The position numbers and the translations under genes were made by a program. Below are positions 8,961 to 19,182 of a DNA stretch of 64,000 bases, one piece after another. Numbering within the stretch: the first letter of the stretch is position 1; every line of letters begins with the position of its first letter. This stretch comes from Gammaproteobacteria bacterium (GTDB lineage: Bacteria; Pseudomonadota; Gammaproteobacteria; Enterobacterales; Psychrobiaceae). The DNA is taken from contig JABSRU010000027.1 of the NCBI GenBank assembly GCA_013214965.1, positions 1-64,000 of the forward strand. Direction: 5' to 3'. The notes beneath the pieces were generated by a model, which saw only the letters and a program-made list of their open reading frames with translations, searched no databases and was not told where the DNA came from.

Positions 8961-10217
8961 TTAATCTAAATAGAAACTAACTTGAGTACGAGGATTCAAA
9001 TATTCAATGATTTTTGGTGAAAGTGAACTAATGGCGACAGCTCCTTTGATACTGAGCTTTTCTTGCTCGATATCAACAATTGCAGCGTCATTACGAGGAA
9101 TAGTCTCATCATAAATTAAGACATTAGGATAAAGCAATCGATTACTGTCCGTTGTAATGACAATTCCGATACTGTCATTGGATAACTTAACCACGGTCCC
9201 CGGTGGGTAAATTCCCATGGTTTTAATAAAAGTATTTAATTGAAGCGGTTCAAATAACTTTTTTTTATGCTTAAAGATATACGATAAAGCTTGTGAAGGA
9301 CTCAGTGGTTTGATGGCTTTGTATGGGAAGCAAAGCTTCTCATAATAGTTGACTAGTGACACAATTAAAGACAGTGGGTTTAATTGATTTAAGGTTTTTC
9401 CTGCTGGGTAACCACTACCATCAGCAAACTCATGGTGTTCTAACACGATTGTCTTTATTTCAGAGGGTATATTCGGCGATAACGACAGAAAATCAACGGA
9501 ATACTGAGGGTGTTTTTCAATAATAAATTTTCGTTTTTCTGCGCTGATCTCTCGATTAGTAAAAAAATCCTGAGGAATCTTTAACTTGCCAATGTCATGC
9601 ATAAGCCCAGCAATGCCGACATCAATGATTTGTTCTTTGGTGTAGTTTAATTGCTTGGCTATCATCATCGCAAGCATTGACACCGTAACAGCATGTTGCT
9701 GGGGGTCAATGGTTTCTCGCTTAACGTTGACTAGATGTAATACGACATTGTCTTTAGCCAATAATGCTTCACACATCGAATTGATAACATCTTGCGCTTC
9801 GGTCATTGCTTGTAAAGGTCGAGTCTGAATCTTATTAGTTAATGATCTGACTTTACTGATCGCTGTTTGATAGCTTGCTTCACATTTTTTTATTTGGCGA
9901 CGATAGGACTTCATCTGCTCAATTTTATCGAGCTTGTCCTTTTTCATTGCTTTAAGCTCTTGATTTAATTTTACTTCGCCTTCAAGCACTAATGATTCTG
10001 GTGGCGCTTCAGCTAATGGTTTATTGGTGCTTTTTGCTGGGATCCCCCAGACATGAAGAATGTTGGACTTTTTCAATTGCGCAATTTGTTTATCAGAAGT
10101 AATTTTAAACTGGTTAAACATAAATGGATGGTCATTCCAGCTCACTGGCATTTGAATATAAACGCCGATTTGCAAACGGTTGATGGCTAACTTTATCCGT
10201 TGTTTTTTTGTTGACAT
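8961..10217 (-). CDS. HD-GYP domain cyclic-di-GMP phosphodiesterase with DUF3391
   Basis: 418 residues. The first 130 or so fit DUF3391 (RLQIGVYIQMPVSWNDHPF), and a short coiled-coil region follows. The C-terminal half is an HD-GYP domain with HDIGKLKIP near residue 208, HH near 262 and GSGYP near 268, so metal ligands and GYP signature are intact. Members hydrolyse cyclic-di-GMP to lower its level and promote motility. The protein is cytoplasmic and has no receiver domain. Confidence 0.88.
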   Translation of the reverse strand: MSTKKQRIKLAINRLQIGVYIQMPVSWNDHPFMFNQFKITSDKQIAQLKKSNILHVWGIPAKSTNKPLAEAPPESLVLEGEVKLNQELKAMKKDKLDKIEQMKSYRRQIKKCEASYQTAISKVRSLTNKIQTRPLQAMTEAQDVINSMCEALLAKDNVVLHLVNVKRETIDPQQHAVTVSMLAMMIAKQLNYTKEQIIDVGIAGLMHDIGKLKIPQDFFTNREISAEKRKFIIEKHPQYSVDFLSLSPNIPSEIKTIVLEHHEFADGSGYPAGKTLNQLNPLSLIVSLVNYYEKLCFPYKAIKPLSPSQALSYIFKHKKKLFEPLQLNTFIKTMGIYPPGTVVKLSNDSIGIVITTDSNRLLYPNVLIYDETIPRNDAAIVDIEQEKLSIKGAVAISSLSPKIIEYLNPRTQVSFYLD

Positions 10218-10238
10218 GAGTGATAACTACTATAATTT

Positions 10239-10541
10239 TTAGCTAGGGAATACTTTTTTATAGGGTTTAACGGTGACATTATCATAGACACCAGCTTTAA
10301 CGTAGGGATCTTGTTCTGCCCACGCTTGTGCTTCGGATAATTGATTAAATTGTGCGATAACTAACGAGCCAGTAAAACCTGCAGCGCCAGGATCTTCACT
10401 ATCAATGGCCGGGGTTGGGCCAGCAACTAATAAGCGGCCTTGGTTTTGTAATTCGGATAAACGTGCTAAATGGGCTGGGCGTGCAGCTAAGCGATTTTCT
10501 AAGCTGTTAGCGACGTCAATTGCATAAATCATATACCACAT
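10239..10541 (-). CDS. yciI: YciI family protein
   Basis: The 100-residue protein begins MWYMIYAID and contains RPAHLARL and the His/Asp pair of the YCII fold (ferredoxin-like). The molecular function in gammaproteobacteria is not settled. It lies 13 bp downstream of yciB on the same strand, the usual neighbour near trp in Shewanella and Vibrio. Confidence 0.9.
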   Translation of the reverse strand: MWYMIYAIDVANSLENRLAARPAHLARLSELQNQGRLLVAGPTPAIDSEDPGAAGFTGSLVIAQFNQLSEAQAWAEQDPYVKAGVYDNVTVKPYKKVFPS

Positions 10542-10554
10542 GGTGTTGATGTCC

Positions 10555-11127
10555 TTATTTATTTGATGAGGGTTTTTGGTGATCTGCTTCTTTTATTTCT
10601 TCTTCTTCGGGAATATATTGATACAGATAAGCACCGGTTGCGATAAATAATCCAAAGGTCATCGCAGTAAGACCAAACACTTTAAAGTTAACCCAAACGT
10701 CCATCTCAAAACTGAACGCAATATAGTAATTAAGTAGAGCGGCTGTTAAGCAAGTAATGACCCAAGCGATATTAATATTGCGCCATACTTTTGATGGCGC
10801 TTTAATATCATTACCGAGCATTTTTTGAGCGATTGGCGTCCCTAAATATTGGTACGCGGTTAATACCACGGCAAATAAACAATAAATGATGGTGACTTTC
10901 CATTTGATGAAAGCATCATCATGAAAATAAATGGTGAGGGAGCCAAACACGATGACCATGGCCAGTGTTAGCCAATGCATTCTTTCGACTTTTTTATAGA
11001 ATATTTGCAATACAGCAATTTGAAGAATAGTCGCGATGATTAGAACACCACTGGCAAAATAGATATCCACCACATAATAGCTAATCAAGAAAGCGACTAA
11101 GGGTAAAAAATCGAGCAATTGTCTCAT
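10555..11127 (-). CDS. yciB: Inner-membrane-spanning protein YciB (septation protein A)
   Basis: 190 residues with five to six membrane segments, starting [13 protein letters not shown], and [11 protein letters not shown] in the middle, both characteristic of YciB/IspZ. It is involved in cell-envelope synthesis and septation. It is probably co-transcribed with yciI. A 209-bp MITE-like element separates it from trpA. Confidence 0.92.
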   Translation of the reverse strand: MRQLLDFLPLVAFLISYYVVDIYFASGVLIIATILQIAVLQIFYKKVERMHWLTLAMVIVFGSLTIYFHDDAFIKWKVTIIYCLFAVVLTAYQYLGTPIAQKMLGNDIKAPSKVWRNINIAWVITCLTAALLNYYIAFSFEMDVWVNFKVFGLTAMTFGLFIATGAYLYQYIPEEEEIKEADHQKPSSNK

Positions 11128-11210
11128 GAGATCTCTGAAGGTCAGTTATATAGGAAATTCAAAGCAATCATAAAACATTGAACCGCTAGATGCTATTGAT
11201 TAATAGTATC

Positions 11211-11419
11211 TATACCCATAATCAATGACGTTGCAGGTTTTATGGCGGCTTAAACCCCTATTTACTGCGTTGCATTCAATCCCAATAGCGAGCTATTGCT
11301 TGGCAACCTGTTCCTGTGTTGCTCTATTATTGACATCCATGTCGAAATTAATCACGCGCCTTGTCTATAGAATTTTACTCACCCCATAAATTCCTGCATT
11401 TCCAATGGTCATGGGTATA
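11211..11419. repeat. MITE-like element with terminal inverted repeats
   Basis: A non-coding 209-bp block begins TATACCCATAATCAATG (11211) and ends with CAATGGTCATGGGTATA (11419); the ends are inverted repeats matching at about 14 of 17 positions. The interior is related to 23029-23160 (about 130 bp), and the right end to 46731-46794. It has no coding capacity. It fills the trpA-yciB gap and could influence transcription leaving trp. Confidence 0.7.
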
Positions 11420-11429
11420 ACGGTGATTA

Positions 11430-12245
11430 TTACTCGTGCTTTAACGTCGCTGTTTTCATGCTGGAAATAAATTCGCTCAATTTGGTTAATTGTTGCTGTG
11501 GATCATCAAGGTGTTGTTCAATAATATTGACCACCGCAGAACCACTAATAATCCCATCGGCACCAGCCGCCAGACCTGCTTTGGCATCATCGGGGGTTGA
11601 GATGCCAAAACCTAACAGTAATGGTGCTGCTTGGTGTTTTTTAAGCTGTGTAATTAAATGATTAACCGGCATTTTTACTTTCGTTTCAGTGCCAGTAACA
11701 CCTGCGCGGCTCAATAGGTAAGTATAGCCCTTAGTCTGTTTTGCCACTTGCATTAACGTTGACTCACTGCCATTAGGCGGGGCAATAAATATGGGATCAA
11801 TGCCAAATTTTTCGGCGGCTGCAATAAAGGGTGCTGCCTCGCGCAATGGCACATCGGCCACTAACACTGAATCGACGCCAGCTTGCTGACAGCGTTGATA
11901 AAAATATTCAATGCCATTGGTTACCACGAGGTTAACGTATAACAATAAGCCGATGGGTACTGTCGGATGTTTCTCTCTAATTTTAGTTAATAGCTCAAAA
12001 CAAATCGGTGGAGTAACGCCACTGTCTAGTGCACGTTTTGCCGCGGCTTGGATGGTCGGGCCATCGGCGCTAGGGTCGGAAAATGGAATACCCAGCTCAA
12101 GGGCATCGGCACCAGCGTCAATTAAAGTATCAATAATTGCGAGACTTTGTTGTGGGTTCGGATCGCCAATACACACGAAAGGGACAAAGGCACCTTGCTT
12201 TTTTTGTTGTAATTGCTCGAACATTGTTTGATATCTATTACTCAT
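11430..12245 (-). CDS. trpA: Tryptophan synthase alpha subunit
   Basis: Cleaves indole-3-glycerol phosphate and passes indole to TrpB. 271 residues from the ATG at 12245, one base after the trpB stop, with an AGGGGA site inside trpB; an in-frame extension to 12302 overlaps trpB and is less likely. Family motifs include [18 protein letters not shown] (catalytic Asp) and GFGIS near the phosphate site. Last gene of the trp operon. Confidence 0.96.
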   Translation of the reverse strand: MSNRYQTMFEQLQQKKQGAFVPFVCIGDPNPQQSLAIIDTLIDAGADALELGIPFSDPSADGPTIQAAAKRALDSGVTPPICFELLTKIREKHPTVPIGLLLYVNLVVTNGIEYFYQRCQQAGVDSVLVADVPLREAAPFIAAAEKFGIDPIFIAPPNGSESTLMQVAKQTKGYTYLLSRAGVTGTETKVKMPVNHLITQLKKHQAAPLLLGFGISTPDDAKAGLAAGADGIISGSAVVNIIEQHLDDPQQQLTKLSEFISSMKTATLKHE

Positions 12246-12246
12246 A

Positions 12247-13452
12247 TTAAGCGTCCCCTTGTGACTTGGCTGCTGCTTGTTGCTCAAGAATCTGAGTGAC
12301 ATGGGCTAAATCTTTATCGCCTCGACCGGATAGATTTACCAGTAAGGTTGTTGGTTTAGTGGCTTGCTGAGCGAGTTGATAGGCGTAGGCGAGTGCATGT
12401 GATGATTCCAATGCCGGAATAATCCCTTCACAACGAGCCAAACGCTGAAATGCTTCCAGTGCTTGGTCATCGGTGACGGAGACATAACTTGCGCGACCTG
12501 TTTCTGCCAAATAAGCGTGTTGTGGACCAACGCCTGGGTAATCAAGGCCTGCAGACACTGAATATGACTCTTCAATCTGACCATCTTGATCTTGCATTAA
12601 ATAGGTATAAGTACCATGGATAATCCCTTTGCGGCCTTTGCCGATGGTCGCGCCATGGTGTCCGCTATCAACACCTAATCCAGCCGGTTCAACGCCAATC
12701 AATTCAACGTCAGCCTCTTTAATAAAATCATTAAACATCCCAATGGCATTCGATCCGCCGCCAACACAGGCAATGACGGTGTCAGGTAAACAACCTTCGG
12801 CAGCAATAAACTGTTTTTTTGCTTCTTCGCCAATCATTTTCTGGAATTCGCGTACCATGGTTGGGAAAGGGTGAGGACCAGCAGCGGTGCCTAACAAATA
12901 ATGACAATCTTCATAGGTTGCCGACCAATCACGTAATGCTTCGTTAACCGCATCCTTTAAGGTGCCACTACCAGCGGTCACCGGAATGACTTCGGCGCCC
13001 ATCAATTTCATTCGAAAAACATTAGGCTGTTGACGTTCACAATCTTTAGCGCCCATATAAATTCGAGCTTTTAAACCCAATAGCGCACAGGCTAATGCAG
13101 TGGCGACGCCATGTTGGCCAGCGCCAGTCTCAGCAATAATCTCTGTTTTACCCATGCGTTTTGCGAGTAATGCTTGACCCAATACTTGATTGGTTTTGTG
13201 AGCTCCACCGTGTAACAAGTCTTCGCGTTTTAAATAGATTTTAACTAAAGGGTTAGGGCTAAAATTACGGCATAGGGTTAACGCCGTTGGTCGACCCGCA
13301 TAGTTTGTGAGTAAGTCACCGAATTGTTGCTGGAACTCAGGGTCTGTTTGACTGGTGATAAAAGCTTGTTCCAACTGTTCTAGTGCTGGCACTAGAATTT
13401 CAGGGACAAACATCCCACCGAAATCACCGAAATAGGGAGAAAGAGTTGTCAT
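12247..13452 (-). CDS. trpB: Tryptophan synthase beta subunit
   Basis: Pyridoxal-phosphate enzyme joining indole and serine. 401 residues. The PLP lysine is in GGAHKTNQ near residue 86, the catalytic Glu region in [11 protein letters not shown] and the phosphate loop in GGGSNA. It follows trpCF by 10 bp and is nearly contiguous with trpA. Confidence 0.97.
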   Translation of the reverse strand: MTTLSPYFGDFGGMFVPEILVPALEQLEQAFITSQTDPEFQQQFGDLLTNYAGRPTALTLCRNFSPNPLVKIYLKREDLLHGGAHKTNQVLGQALLAKRMGKTEIIAETGAGQHGVATALACALLGLKARIYMGAKDCERQQPNVFRMKLMGAEVIPVTAGSGTLKDAVNEALRDWSATYEDCHYLLGTAAGPHPFPTMVREFQKMIGEEAKKQFIAAEGCLPDTVIACVGGGSNAIGMFNDFIKEADVELIGVEPAGLGVDSGHHGATIGKGRKGIIHGTYTYLMQDQDGQIEESYSVSAGLDYPGVGPQHAYLAETGRASYVSVTDDQALEAFQRLARCEGIIPALESSHALAYAYQLAQQATKPTTLLVNLSGRGDKDLAHVTQILEQQAAAKSQGDA

Positions 13453-13462
13453 GATACGATTC

Positions 13463-14872
13463 CTAATAATGTCTAATTTGTTGCATTAATTTTTTAATTT
13501 TCACTAAGTCTTTGTTGCCAGGACTTGATTCAACCCCTGAATTAACATCGAGACCATAGTAGCCACAGTTGGCGGCTATTTTTATATTGTCTGGTGCTAA
13601 ACCGCCAGCTAACATCGCTTGGCTGCGAATATCTTGTGGTACCAGTTCCCAATCAAACGTTTGACCTGTGCCACCAAAGTCGGTTGAATGATCGGTGGTT
13701 ACCGCACTATCAATTAAGAGTCTGTCTACATTTCGATTATTAATAATGTCGCTTATTTGATCGCTACGGATTGCGCGCCAAATATCACAATCGCTCGATA
13801 GTTTTTTACGCAAAGTGTTAATATATTCACAATCTTCACCGCCATGGAGTTGTACCGCGCTTAAATTAAGCTCGCTGGCATAATCAACCACCGAGTCGAT
13901 ATCTTGGTTAACAAATACCCCAACAAACTTTAGGTTAACCTTGTCTCTAATGGTCATCGCTTGGTTTAAGTCGACATAACGAGGTGACTTAGGCGCAAAA
14001 ATTAGCCCGCCATATACGGCACCCGCCGCCGCCGCTGCAGTGGCATGTTCCTGGCAGGTTAAACCACAGATTTTAGTGCGGCCATAGAGTAACTCGCGAC
14101 AGGCTAAATCAATATCAGGCTGTGCCATTAACGAACTGCCGACAAGAAAGCCGTCGACAAAAGGCGCAAGTGCTAGTACTTGCTGGTGATTACTAATGCC
14201 TGATTCTGAAATGATCACCCGATCACTTGGGATTTTTGGCGCTAAAATCTTAGTGGTATTCAGATCGATGGATAGATCGCGTAAATCTCGGTTATTAATC
14301 CCAATAATTTTGGCATCGAGGGCAATCGCACGTTCCAGTTCTTCAATATTGCTGACTTCAGTTAATACATCCATCTCATATCGTTTAGCCACGTCGGCCA
14401 ATTGCTGGTATTGCTCGTCATCAAGCACCGACAACATCAACAAAATAGCATCAGCGCCCATGTGTCTTGCTAGTTCAATTTGATAGGAGTCGACAAAGAA
14501 ATCTTTACAAATAATCGGTTGGTCTAATAATGCACGCACTTGTTTGACGTATTCAAAACTACCCTGAAAGAATTGCTGATCCGTTAATACCGATACCGCG
14601 CTAGCGTAATGACGATAGCCCTCAATAATTAACTCTAAATCAAAGGATTCGCGAATAAGGCCTTTCGATGGCGACGCTTTTTTACATTCCAGAATAAAAC
14701 TGGCAGGCTCGCTCCGTAGAGCGTCAAATAAACTCCGGGTCGACGGCACTAATGTCGGTTGGATATCCTGTGGAGGATAAGTCAGTTTTAGGGTTGAAAT
14801 TTGTTGAGCCTTGGTCGCCACAATTTTATCGAGCACGGTTCCTGTGCTCCTTACTTTTACCGATGTATTCAT
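13463..14872 (-). CDS. trpCF: Bifunctional indole-3-glycerol phosphate synthase / phosphoribosylanthranilate isomerase
   Basis: A fused two-domain enzyme of 469 residues. The N-terminal half is TrpC ([26 protein letters not shown]) and the C-terminal half TrpF ([11 protein letters not shown] near residue 267, VQLHGGE, LAGGL). The TrpC-TrpF fusion is normal for enterobacteria, Vibrio and Shewanella. It abuts trpD directly. Confidence 0.96.
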   Translation of the reverse strand: MNTSVKVRSTGTVLDKIVATKAQQISTLKLTYPPQDIQPTLVPSTRSLFDALRSEPASFILECKKASPSKGLIRESFDLELIIEGYRHYASAVSVLTDQQFFQGSFEYVKQVRALLDQPIICKDFFVDSYQIELARHMGADAILLMLSVLDDEQYQQLADVAKRYEMDVLTEVSNIEELERAIALDAKIIGINNRDLRDLSIDLNTTKILAPKIPSDRVIISESGISNHQQVLALAPFVDGFLVGSSLMAQPDIDLACRELLYGRTKICGLTCQEHATAAAAAGAVYGGLIFAPKSPRYVDLNQAMTIRDKVNLKFVGVFVNQDIDSVVDYASELNLSAVQLHGGEDCEYINTLRKKLSSDCDIWRAIRSDQISDIINNRNVDRLLIDSAVTTDHSTDFGGTGQTFDWELVPQDIRSQAMLAGGLAPDNIKIAANCGYYGLDVNSGVESSPGNKDLVKIKKLMQQIRHY

Positions 14873-15889
14873 TTATGTTCCCTCGTGACTAATTTTTGCT
14901 AACTGTTCGACGATTTCATAGGGTTTACCACTGAGTATGACTTCATTCGCCATCTTAACGCCTGCGGCTAATGTCGTCACCTTGTCTGACAATAATAAAG
15001 TCGCTGCGACATTGACGGCGACAGCTGCTTGATGTGCTGGCTTACCAACCCCTTTTAATAACGCAGTAATTAATGTCGCATTGTGTGTGGCATCGCCACC
15101 CTCTAATTCACTTAATTCAAAGGTCTCGACCCCCATTTGTGCTGGGGTAATTTGATAGCGCGTAATGATGCCATCTTTCAGTTCGCAGACATCGGTTGGT
15201 CCATGAATCGCTATTTCGTCGAGTCCTGAACCATTCACCACCAATGCGCGCTTAACCCCGACTAATTTCAGTGTTTGCGCAATCGGTTCTAATAACGCCG
15301 CATCATAAACGCCCATTAATTGCGTTTTAGGGGCCGCAGGATTAATGATCGGACCTAATACATTAAAAATGGTGCGTGTTTTAAGTGCCTGACGTACAGG
15401 CACCGCAAAACGAACACCTTGATGATATTGCACTGCAAAAAGAAAACATAAACCAATATTATCTAAACATTGGCGACTTTGAGACGGAGACATATCAAGC
15501 TTAATTCCTAAAGCTTCCAATAAATCTGCAGAGCCCGATTTAGATGAAACACTACGATTACCGTGTTTGGCTACTTTGACACCACAGGCCGCAGAAACAA
15601 AGGCGCTGGCGGTTGAAATGTTGATTGAATTAGACCCGTCGCCACCGGTGCCACAACTGTCTAAAAATGGGTAATCTGGACTGGGAAAGGCCAATGCCTG
15701 TGCTTTTAGCGCTAATGCTGCCCCCGCGATTTCATCGGGTGTCTCGCCTTTGATTTTAAGTGCCGTTAACAATGCACTTAATAAAACCGGTTCAACATCG
15801 CCAGTAATGATTTGGCCGAACACCTGCTTCGATTGCGACAAGCTCAGTGATTGTCCTTGATACAATTGTTCTAAAATAGAATGGATCAT
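14873..15889 (-). CDS. trpD: Anthranilate phosphoribosyltransferase
   Basis: Transfers phosphoribose from PRPP to anthranilate. 338 residues, with the PRPP loop CGTGGDG near residue 82, the KHGNRSVSS motif and NVLGPI. It is a separate gene, not fused to TrpG as in E. coli. Start and trpG stop overlap by one base. Confidence 0.96.
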   Translation of the reverse strand: MIHSILEQLYQGQSLSLSQSKQVFGQIITGDVEPVLLSALLTALKIKGETPDEIAGAALALKAQALAFPSPDYPFLDSCGTGGDGSNSINISTASAFVSAACGVKVAKHGNRSVSSKSGSADLLEALGIKLDMSPSQSRQCLDNIGLCFLFAVQYHQGVRFAVPVRQALKTRTIFNVLGPIINPAAPKTQLMGVYDAALLEPIAQTLKLVGVKRALVVNGSGLDEIAIHGPTDVCELKDGIITRYQITPAQMGVETFELSELEGGDATHNATLITALLKGVGKPAHQAAVAVNVAATLLLSDKVTTLAAGVKMANEVILSGKPYEIVEQLAKISHEGT

Positions 15890-16512
15890 TAACTTTCCTT
15901 CGTTGTAAATGCTTGACTGATGCTCAATAAATTAAGTGATTGGCTGAGTAGTTTTTCACCGTCTGGGGTGAGAATCGATTCTGGGTGGAATTGAAACCCA
16001 ATAATACTTTTACTGTGATCCATCACCGCCATCACAATATCATCAACGGTGGCAATAATATCTAATTGTTGTGGGACTTGATGCGCCATCAACGAATGAT
16101 ATCTAGCCACTGGCATCGGGTTAATTAATCCCTCGAATGGGCCGTTATCTTGATGATCAATTAATGATGCTTTGCCATGAACGGTTTGTGGCGCTAAGCC
16201 TATCTCCCCGCCAAATGCTTCGATAATGGCTTGGTGACCTAAACAAATACCCAACATTGGCACTTTACCAATGGATAATTTAACTAACTCGACTAAGCAA
16301 CCGGCTTGCGATGGTGAACCCGGACCTGGTGATAACACCAGTACTGGTGGCAGCTCACTGTTTTCCATTTGTTCAATAATAAAATGGGGATCAATGTCAT
16401 TACGATAAATCGTCACTTGCGCGCCCATCACTCGAAATTGATCAACCAAATTATAAGTAAATGAATCAAAGTTATCGAGTAAAAACACCCGGTATTGGCT
16501 TAGTTTATTCAT
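15889..16512 (-). CDS. trpG: Anthranilate synthase component II (glutamine amidotransferase)
   Basis: Supplies ammonia from glutamine to TrpE. 207 residues with LLDNFDSFTYNLVD at the N-terminus, the oxyanion PGPGSP, the nucleophile in GICLGHQ and the His-Glu pair in FQFHPESIL. Overlaps trpE by 8 bp. Confidence 0.96.
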   Translation of the reverse strand: MNKLSQYRVFLLDNFDSFTYNLVDQFRVMGAQVTIYRNDIDPHFIIEQMENSELPPVLVLSPGPGSPSQAGCLVELVKLSIGKVPMLGICLGHQAIIEAFGGEIGLAPQTVHGKASLIDHQDNGPFEGLINPMPVARYHSLMAHQVPQQLDIIATVDDIVMAVMDHSKSIIGFQFHPESILTPDGEKLLSQSLNLLSISQAFTTKES

Positions 16513-18025
16513 GAACGCCTCCTGCTAATTTTATCGCGGTGATCACGGCTTGCGCTTTACTGCGGGTTTCATCGGTCTCAGCCTGTGGATCAGAGTCGAA
16601 GACGACGCCAGCTCCGGCTTGAATAATTGCTTTGCCGTTTGCAACAAAGGCACTACGAATGATAATACAACTGTCCATGTCACCCTCAGTATTGAGATAA
16701 CCCACCGCACCACCATAAGTGCCACGGCGCTGTTGTTCGACTTGGCGAATTAAATTAGCCGCTTTTATTTTGGGAGCACCCACTAAGGTTCCCATGTTCA
16801 TGCAGGCTTGATAAGCATGTAACGCATCGAGATCGTCACGTAATTTTCCGGTCACTCGTGACACTAAATGCATCACATGGGAATAACGGTCAACTTTTAG
16901 TAATTCAGCCACTTTCCGGGTGCCCGGTTGTGAGATTCGTGCGACATCATTACGGGCTAAATCCACTAACATAATGTGTTCAGCCAGTTCTTTTTTATCG
17001 AGACGTAAGTCCAACTCAATCCGACCATCTAAATCATCATTAATACTACCGTCAGGGTTAAAACCACGGCCCCGTGTTCCCGCTATCGGATAGACTTCCA
17101 CCAGATTAGAGGCTTTATCATACTTTAATGCACTCTCTGGCGAGGCACCAAACAAAATAAAGTCGCTGTCTTTAACATAGAACATATACGGTGAAGGATT
17201 GGTCACTTTTAACTGACTGTAAGCAGCTAACGGATTAGGGCAGGGCAGTGAAAAGGCACGAGAAGGCACCACTTGAAAAATATTGCCTTGGACGATTTGT
17301 TTTTTAAGGGTGACAACCTGATCAGCAAATTGTTGATCGCTAATGTTCACGCTCACCGCTTGCTCGATGGCTTGTCCATTTAATGGGTATTGCGTAAATT
17401 GATTGATTTGTTCAGCGAGTTGTTTATGTTGTTCGTTGATTTCAGCGCTTAGCTGCGGCTCAAAGATCTGGCTGGTTAAGTGAGCCGTTTGGCTTTGATG
17501 ATCGATAACCAGTAATGACTGACATAAATAAAACACATAATCGGGACAATGATTATCGCCATTAGGCACATCAGGTAGTTGTTCAATGGTTGCGACCATA
17601 TCATAGGCAAAGGTCCCAGCCAGCATTTGTTGCTCTGGTAAAATGGCTAGCAGTTCACGTAACGCTGAAAAAGGCGATATTGCTTTGAGCTTTTGATCTT
17701 CATCGAGCAAAGCACTTGGCTGCGGGTAACTTAACACTAATTCGTTGTCACTTTGAGCGCTCAATACCCCAATAAAATGTTTGGTTAATGTTGGTATAAG
17801 CACACGACCATTTTCATTTAACGCTTTAATGGTGACCTGTCGGCCGTGGCAAGTTACTGTTAAGGCGCTTTGTAACACCATTAAACTTTTTAAGTTGTCC
17901 TTGCTGTCTACTTCCGCTGATTCGAGCAAAATGACATGCTGCTTATTCGCGGTTAGTTGCCCAAAAAGCTCGGTCGGGCTGTCGCTATATTGGCAATTGG
18001 ATTCTACTAATTGATTTTTTATCAT
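16505..18025 (-). CDS. trpE: Anthranilate synthase component I
   Basis: Converts chorismate to anthranilate and is the usual site of tryptophan feedback inhibition. 506 residues. The C-terminal chorismate-binding domain shows PSPYMFY, AGTRGRG, the DLARND motif and GAPKIKA. The N-terminal part has LLESAE, which corresponds to the tryptophan-binding LLES segment, so feedback control is expected. First structural gene of the operon, preceded by the attenuator. Confidence 0.96.
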   Translation of the reverse strand: MIKNQLVESNCQYSDSPTELFGQLTANKQHVILLESAEVDSKDNLKSLMVLQSALTVTCHGRQVTIKALNENGRVLIPTLTKHFIGVLSAQSDNELVLSYPQPSALLDEDQKLKAISPFSALRELLAILPEQQMLAGTFAYDMVATIEQLPDVPNGDNHCPDYVFYLCQSLLVIDHQSQTAHLTSQIFEPQLSAEINEQHKQLAEQINQFTQYPLNGQAIEQAVSVNISDQQFADQVVTLKKQIVQGNIFQVVPSRAFSLPCPNPLAAYSQLKVTNPSPYMFYVKDSDFILFGASPESALKYDKASNLVEVYPIAGTRGRGFNPDGSINDDLDGRIELDLRLDKKELAEHIMLVDLARNDVARISQPGTRKVAELLKVDRYSHVMHLVSRVTGKLRDDLDALHAYQACMNMGTLVGAPKIKAANLIRQVEQQRRGTYGGAVGYLNTEGDMDSCIIIRSAFVANGKAIIQAGAGVVFDSDPQAETDETRSKAQAVITAIKLAGGVHE

Positions 18026-18061
18026 CGTTTATTCACCGATTACTTTACTGAATTTATGCCA

Positions 18062-18091
18062 TAAAAAAACCCGCTTAAACTAAGCGGGTTT
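18062..18091 (-). terminator. trp operon attenuator
   Basis: On the minus strand the stem AAACCCGCTTA / TAAGCGGGTTT (18067-18077 and 18081-18091 on the plus strand) is followed by a U-run. A GCGGGT inside the end of trpL can pair with the ACCCGC of this stem as an alternative. Together these are the 2:3 and 3:4 pairings of a transcription attenuator. Confidence 0.9.
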
Positions 18092-18123
18092 CTGTGTATT
18101 AAGTTTGTTTTTTTCACAACAAA

Positions 18124-18195
18124 TCACACTACCCGCATTGCTAGGAAGTGCCACCACCAAAATTTAATAAGACGTGTGCTGTTGTTTTGTTGCAT
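18124..18195 (-). CDS. trpL: trp operon leader peptide
   Basis: A 23-residue frame, MQQNNSTRLIKF then three consecutive tryptophans (codons at 18151-18159) and HFLAMRVV. When charged tRNA-Trp is scarce, ribosomes stall on the WWW run and the antiterminator forms. It ends about 33 bases before the attenuator stem. Promoter candidates lie upstream near 18200-18245 (TTGACC, and GTTAAC resembling the core of a TrpR operator), but I cannot fix them with certainty. Confidence 0.9.
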   Translation of the reverse strand: MQQNNSTRLIKFWWWHFLAMRVV

Positions 18196-18330
18196 AATAC
18201 CTGAATCTATCTCTGTTAACTTAACCAACCAATGGTCAAGTGCTAATATAGCTATAGGAGATAATATTTTGCTTGTTTAGTCAAGTGTTTATTTTTAAGA
18301 GTTATCTATTTTGATTGAGCACAATAAAAA

Positions 18331-19182
18331 ATGATTATTGATTTACATTGCCATACTAATATTTCAGACGGCACATTAAGCCCGAAAGAACTAGCAAACC
18401 GAGCGGTTGAGCGTGGTGTTAAGGTATTAGCGCTAACGGATCATGACGCAACGGGTGGGCTGGCGTTATTACAAAATGAAATAACTCAGAACAATTTGGA
18501 TCTCCAGTTAATTAGTGGCGTTGAGATTTCAACCTGTTGGGAAAATAAAGATATTCATATTGTTGGTCTTAATTTTGATCATAATGCTCCAGCAATGGTC
18601 GAATATTTGCAGCAGCAAGATACTATTCGTGAATTACGCGCCATTGAAATTGGCCGTCGACTGGCCAAAACCAAAAATATTGAAGGGGTTTATGACGGGG
18701 CTAAAGACATTGCGGGTCAAGCGCAGATAACCCGATCTCATATTGCTAAATATTTGATTAAAATTGGCGTGGTTAAAGATAATGCTAGTGCATTTAAAAA
18801 ATTATTAGCCCGTGGTCAAGCCGGCTATGTGCCTAGTCCCTGGCCTAGTATGGCATCTGCTATTGCAGTCATTCAACAGTGTGGTGGCCATGCGGTGCTC
18901 GCTCACCCATTAGGTTATAAACTGACCGGTAAATGGACCAGACGCTTAGTGGTTGCTTTTAAAGCGGCTGGTGGCGATGCGATGGAAGTGGCTGGTTGTC
19001 AATTAGCGCCTGCTCAGCGCAGTTTGTTGGGACAATATTGTTTAGAGTATGATTTAATGGCGTCAATTGGCAGTGATTTTCATTTTCCGGCTAGTTGGAT
19101 TGAACTAGGTCGTAATTTGTATTTACCAAAAGATGTCACTCCGGTGTGGCAATCATGGTCATTGAGCGCGGAGAGTCATTAA
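18331..19182 (+). CDS. rnm: RNase RNM / RNase AM (PHP domain, YciV)
   Basis: PHP-superfamily 5'-3' exoribonuclease that trims the 5' ends of 23S, 16S and 5S rRNA precursors. The metal-binding signature is intact: DLHCHTNISDG at the N-terminus, LTDHD near residue 40, HPLGY near 192 and GSDFHFP near 250. 283 residues, usual length. First of a five-gene run rnm-yciO-scpA-scpB-rluB, divergent from trp. Confidence 0.92.
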   Translation: MIIDLHCHTNISDGTLSPKELANRAVERGVKVLALTDHDATGGLALLQNEITQNNLDLQLISGVEISTCWENKDIHIVGLNFDHNAPAMVEYLQQQDTIRELRAIEIGRRLAKTKNIEGVYDGAKDIAGQAQITRSHIAKYLIKIGVVKDNASAFKKLLARGQAGYVPSPWPSMASAIAVIQQCGGHAVLAHPLGYKLTGKWTRRLVVAFKAAGGDAMEVAGCQLAPAQRSLLGQYCLEYDLMASIGSDFHFPASWIELGRNLYLPKDVTPVWQSWSLSAESH

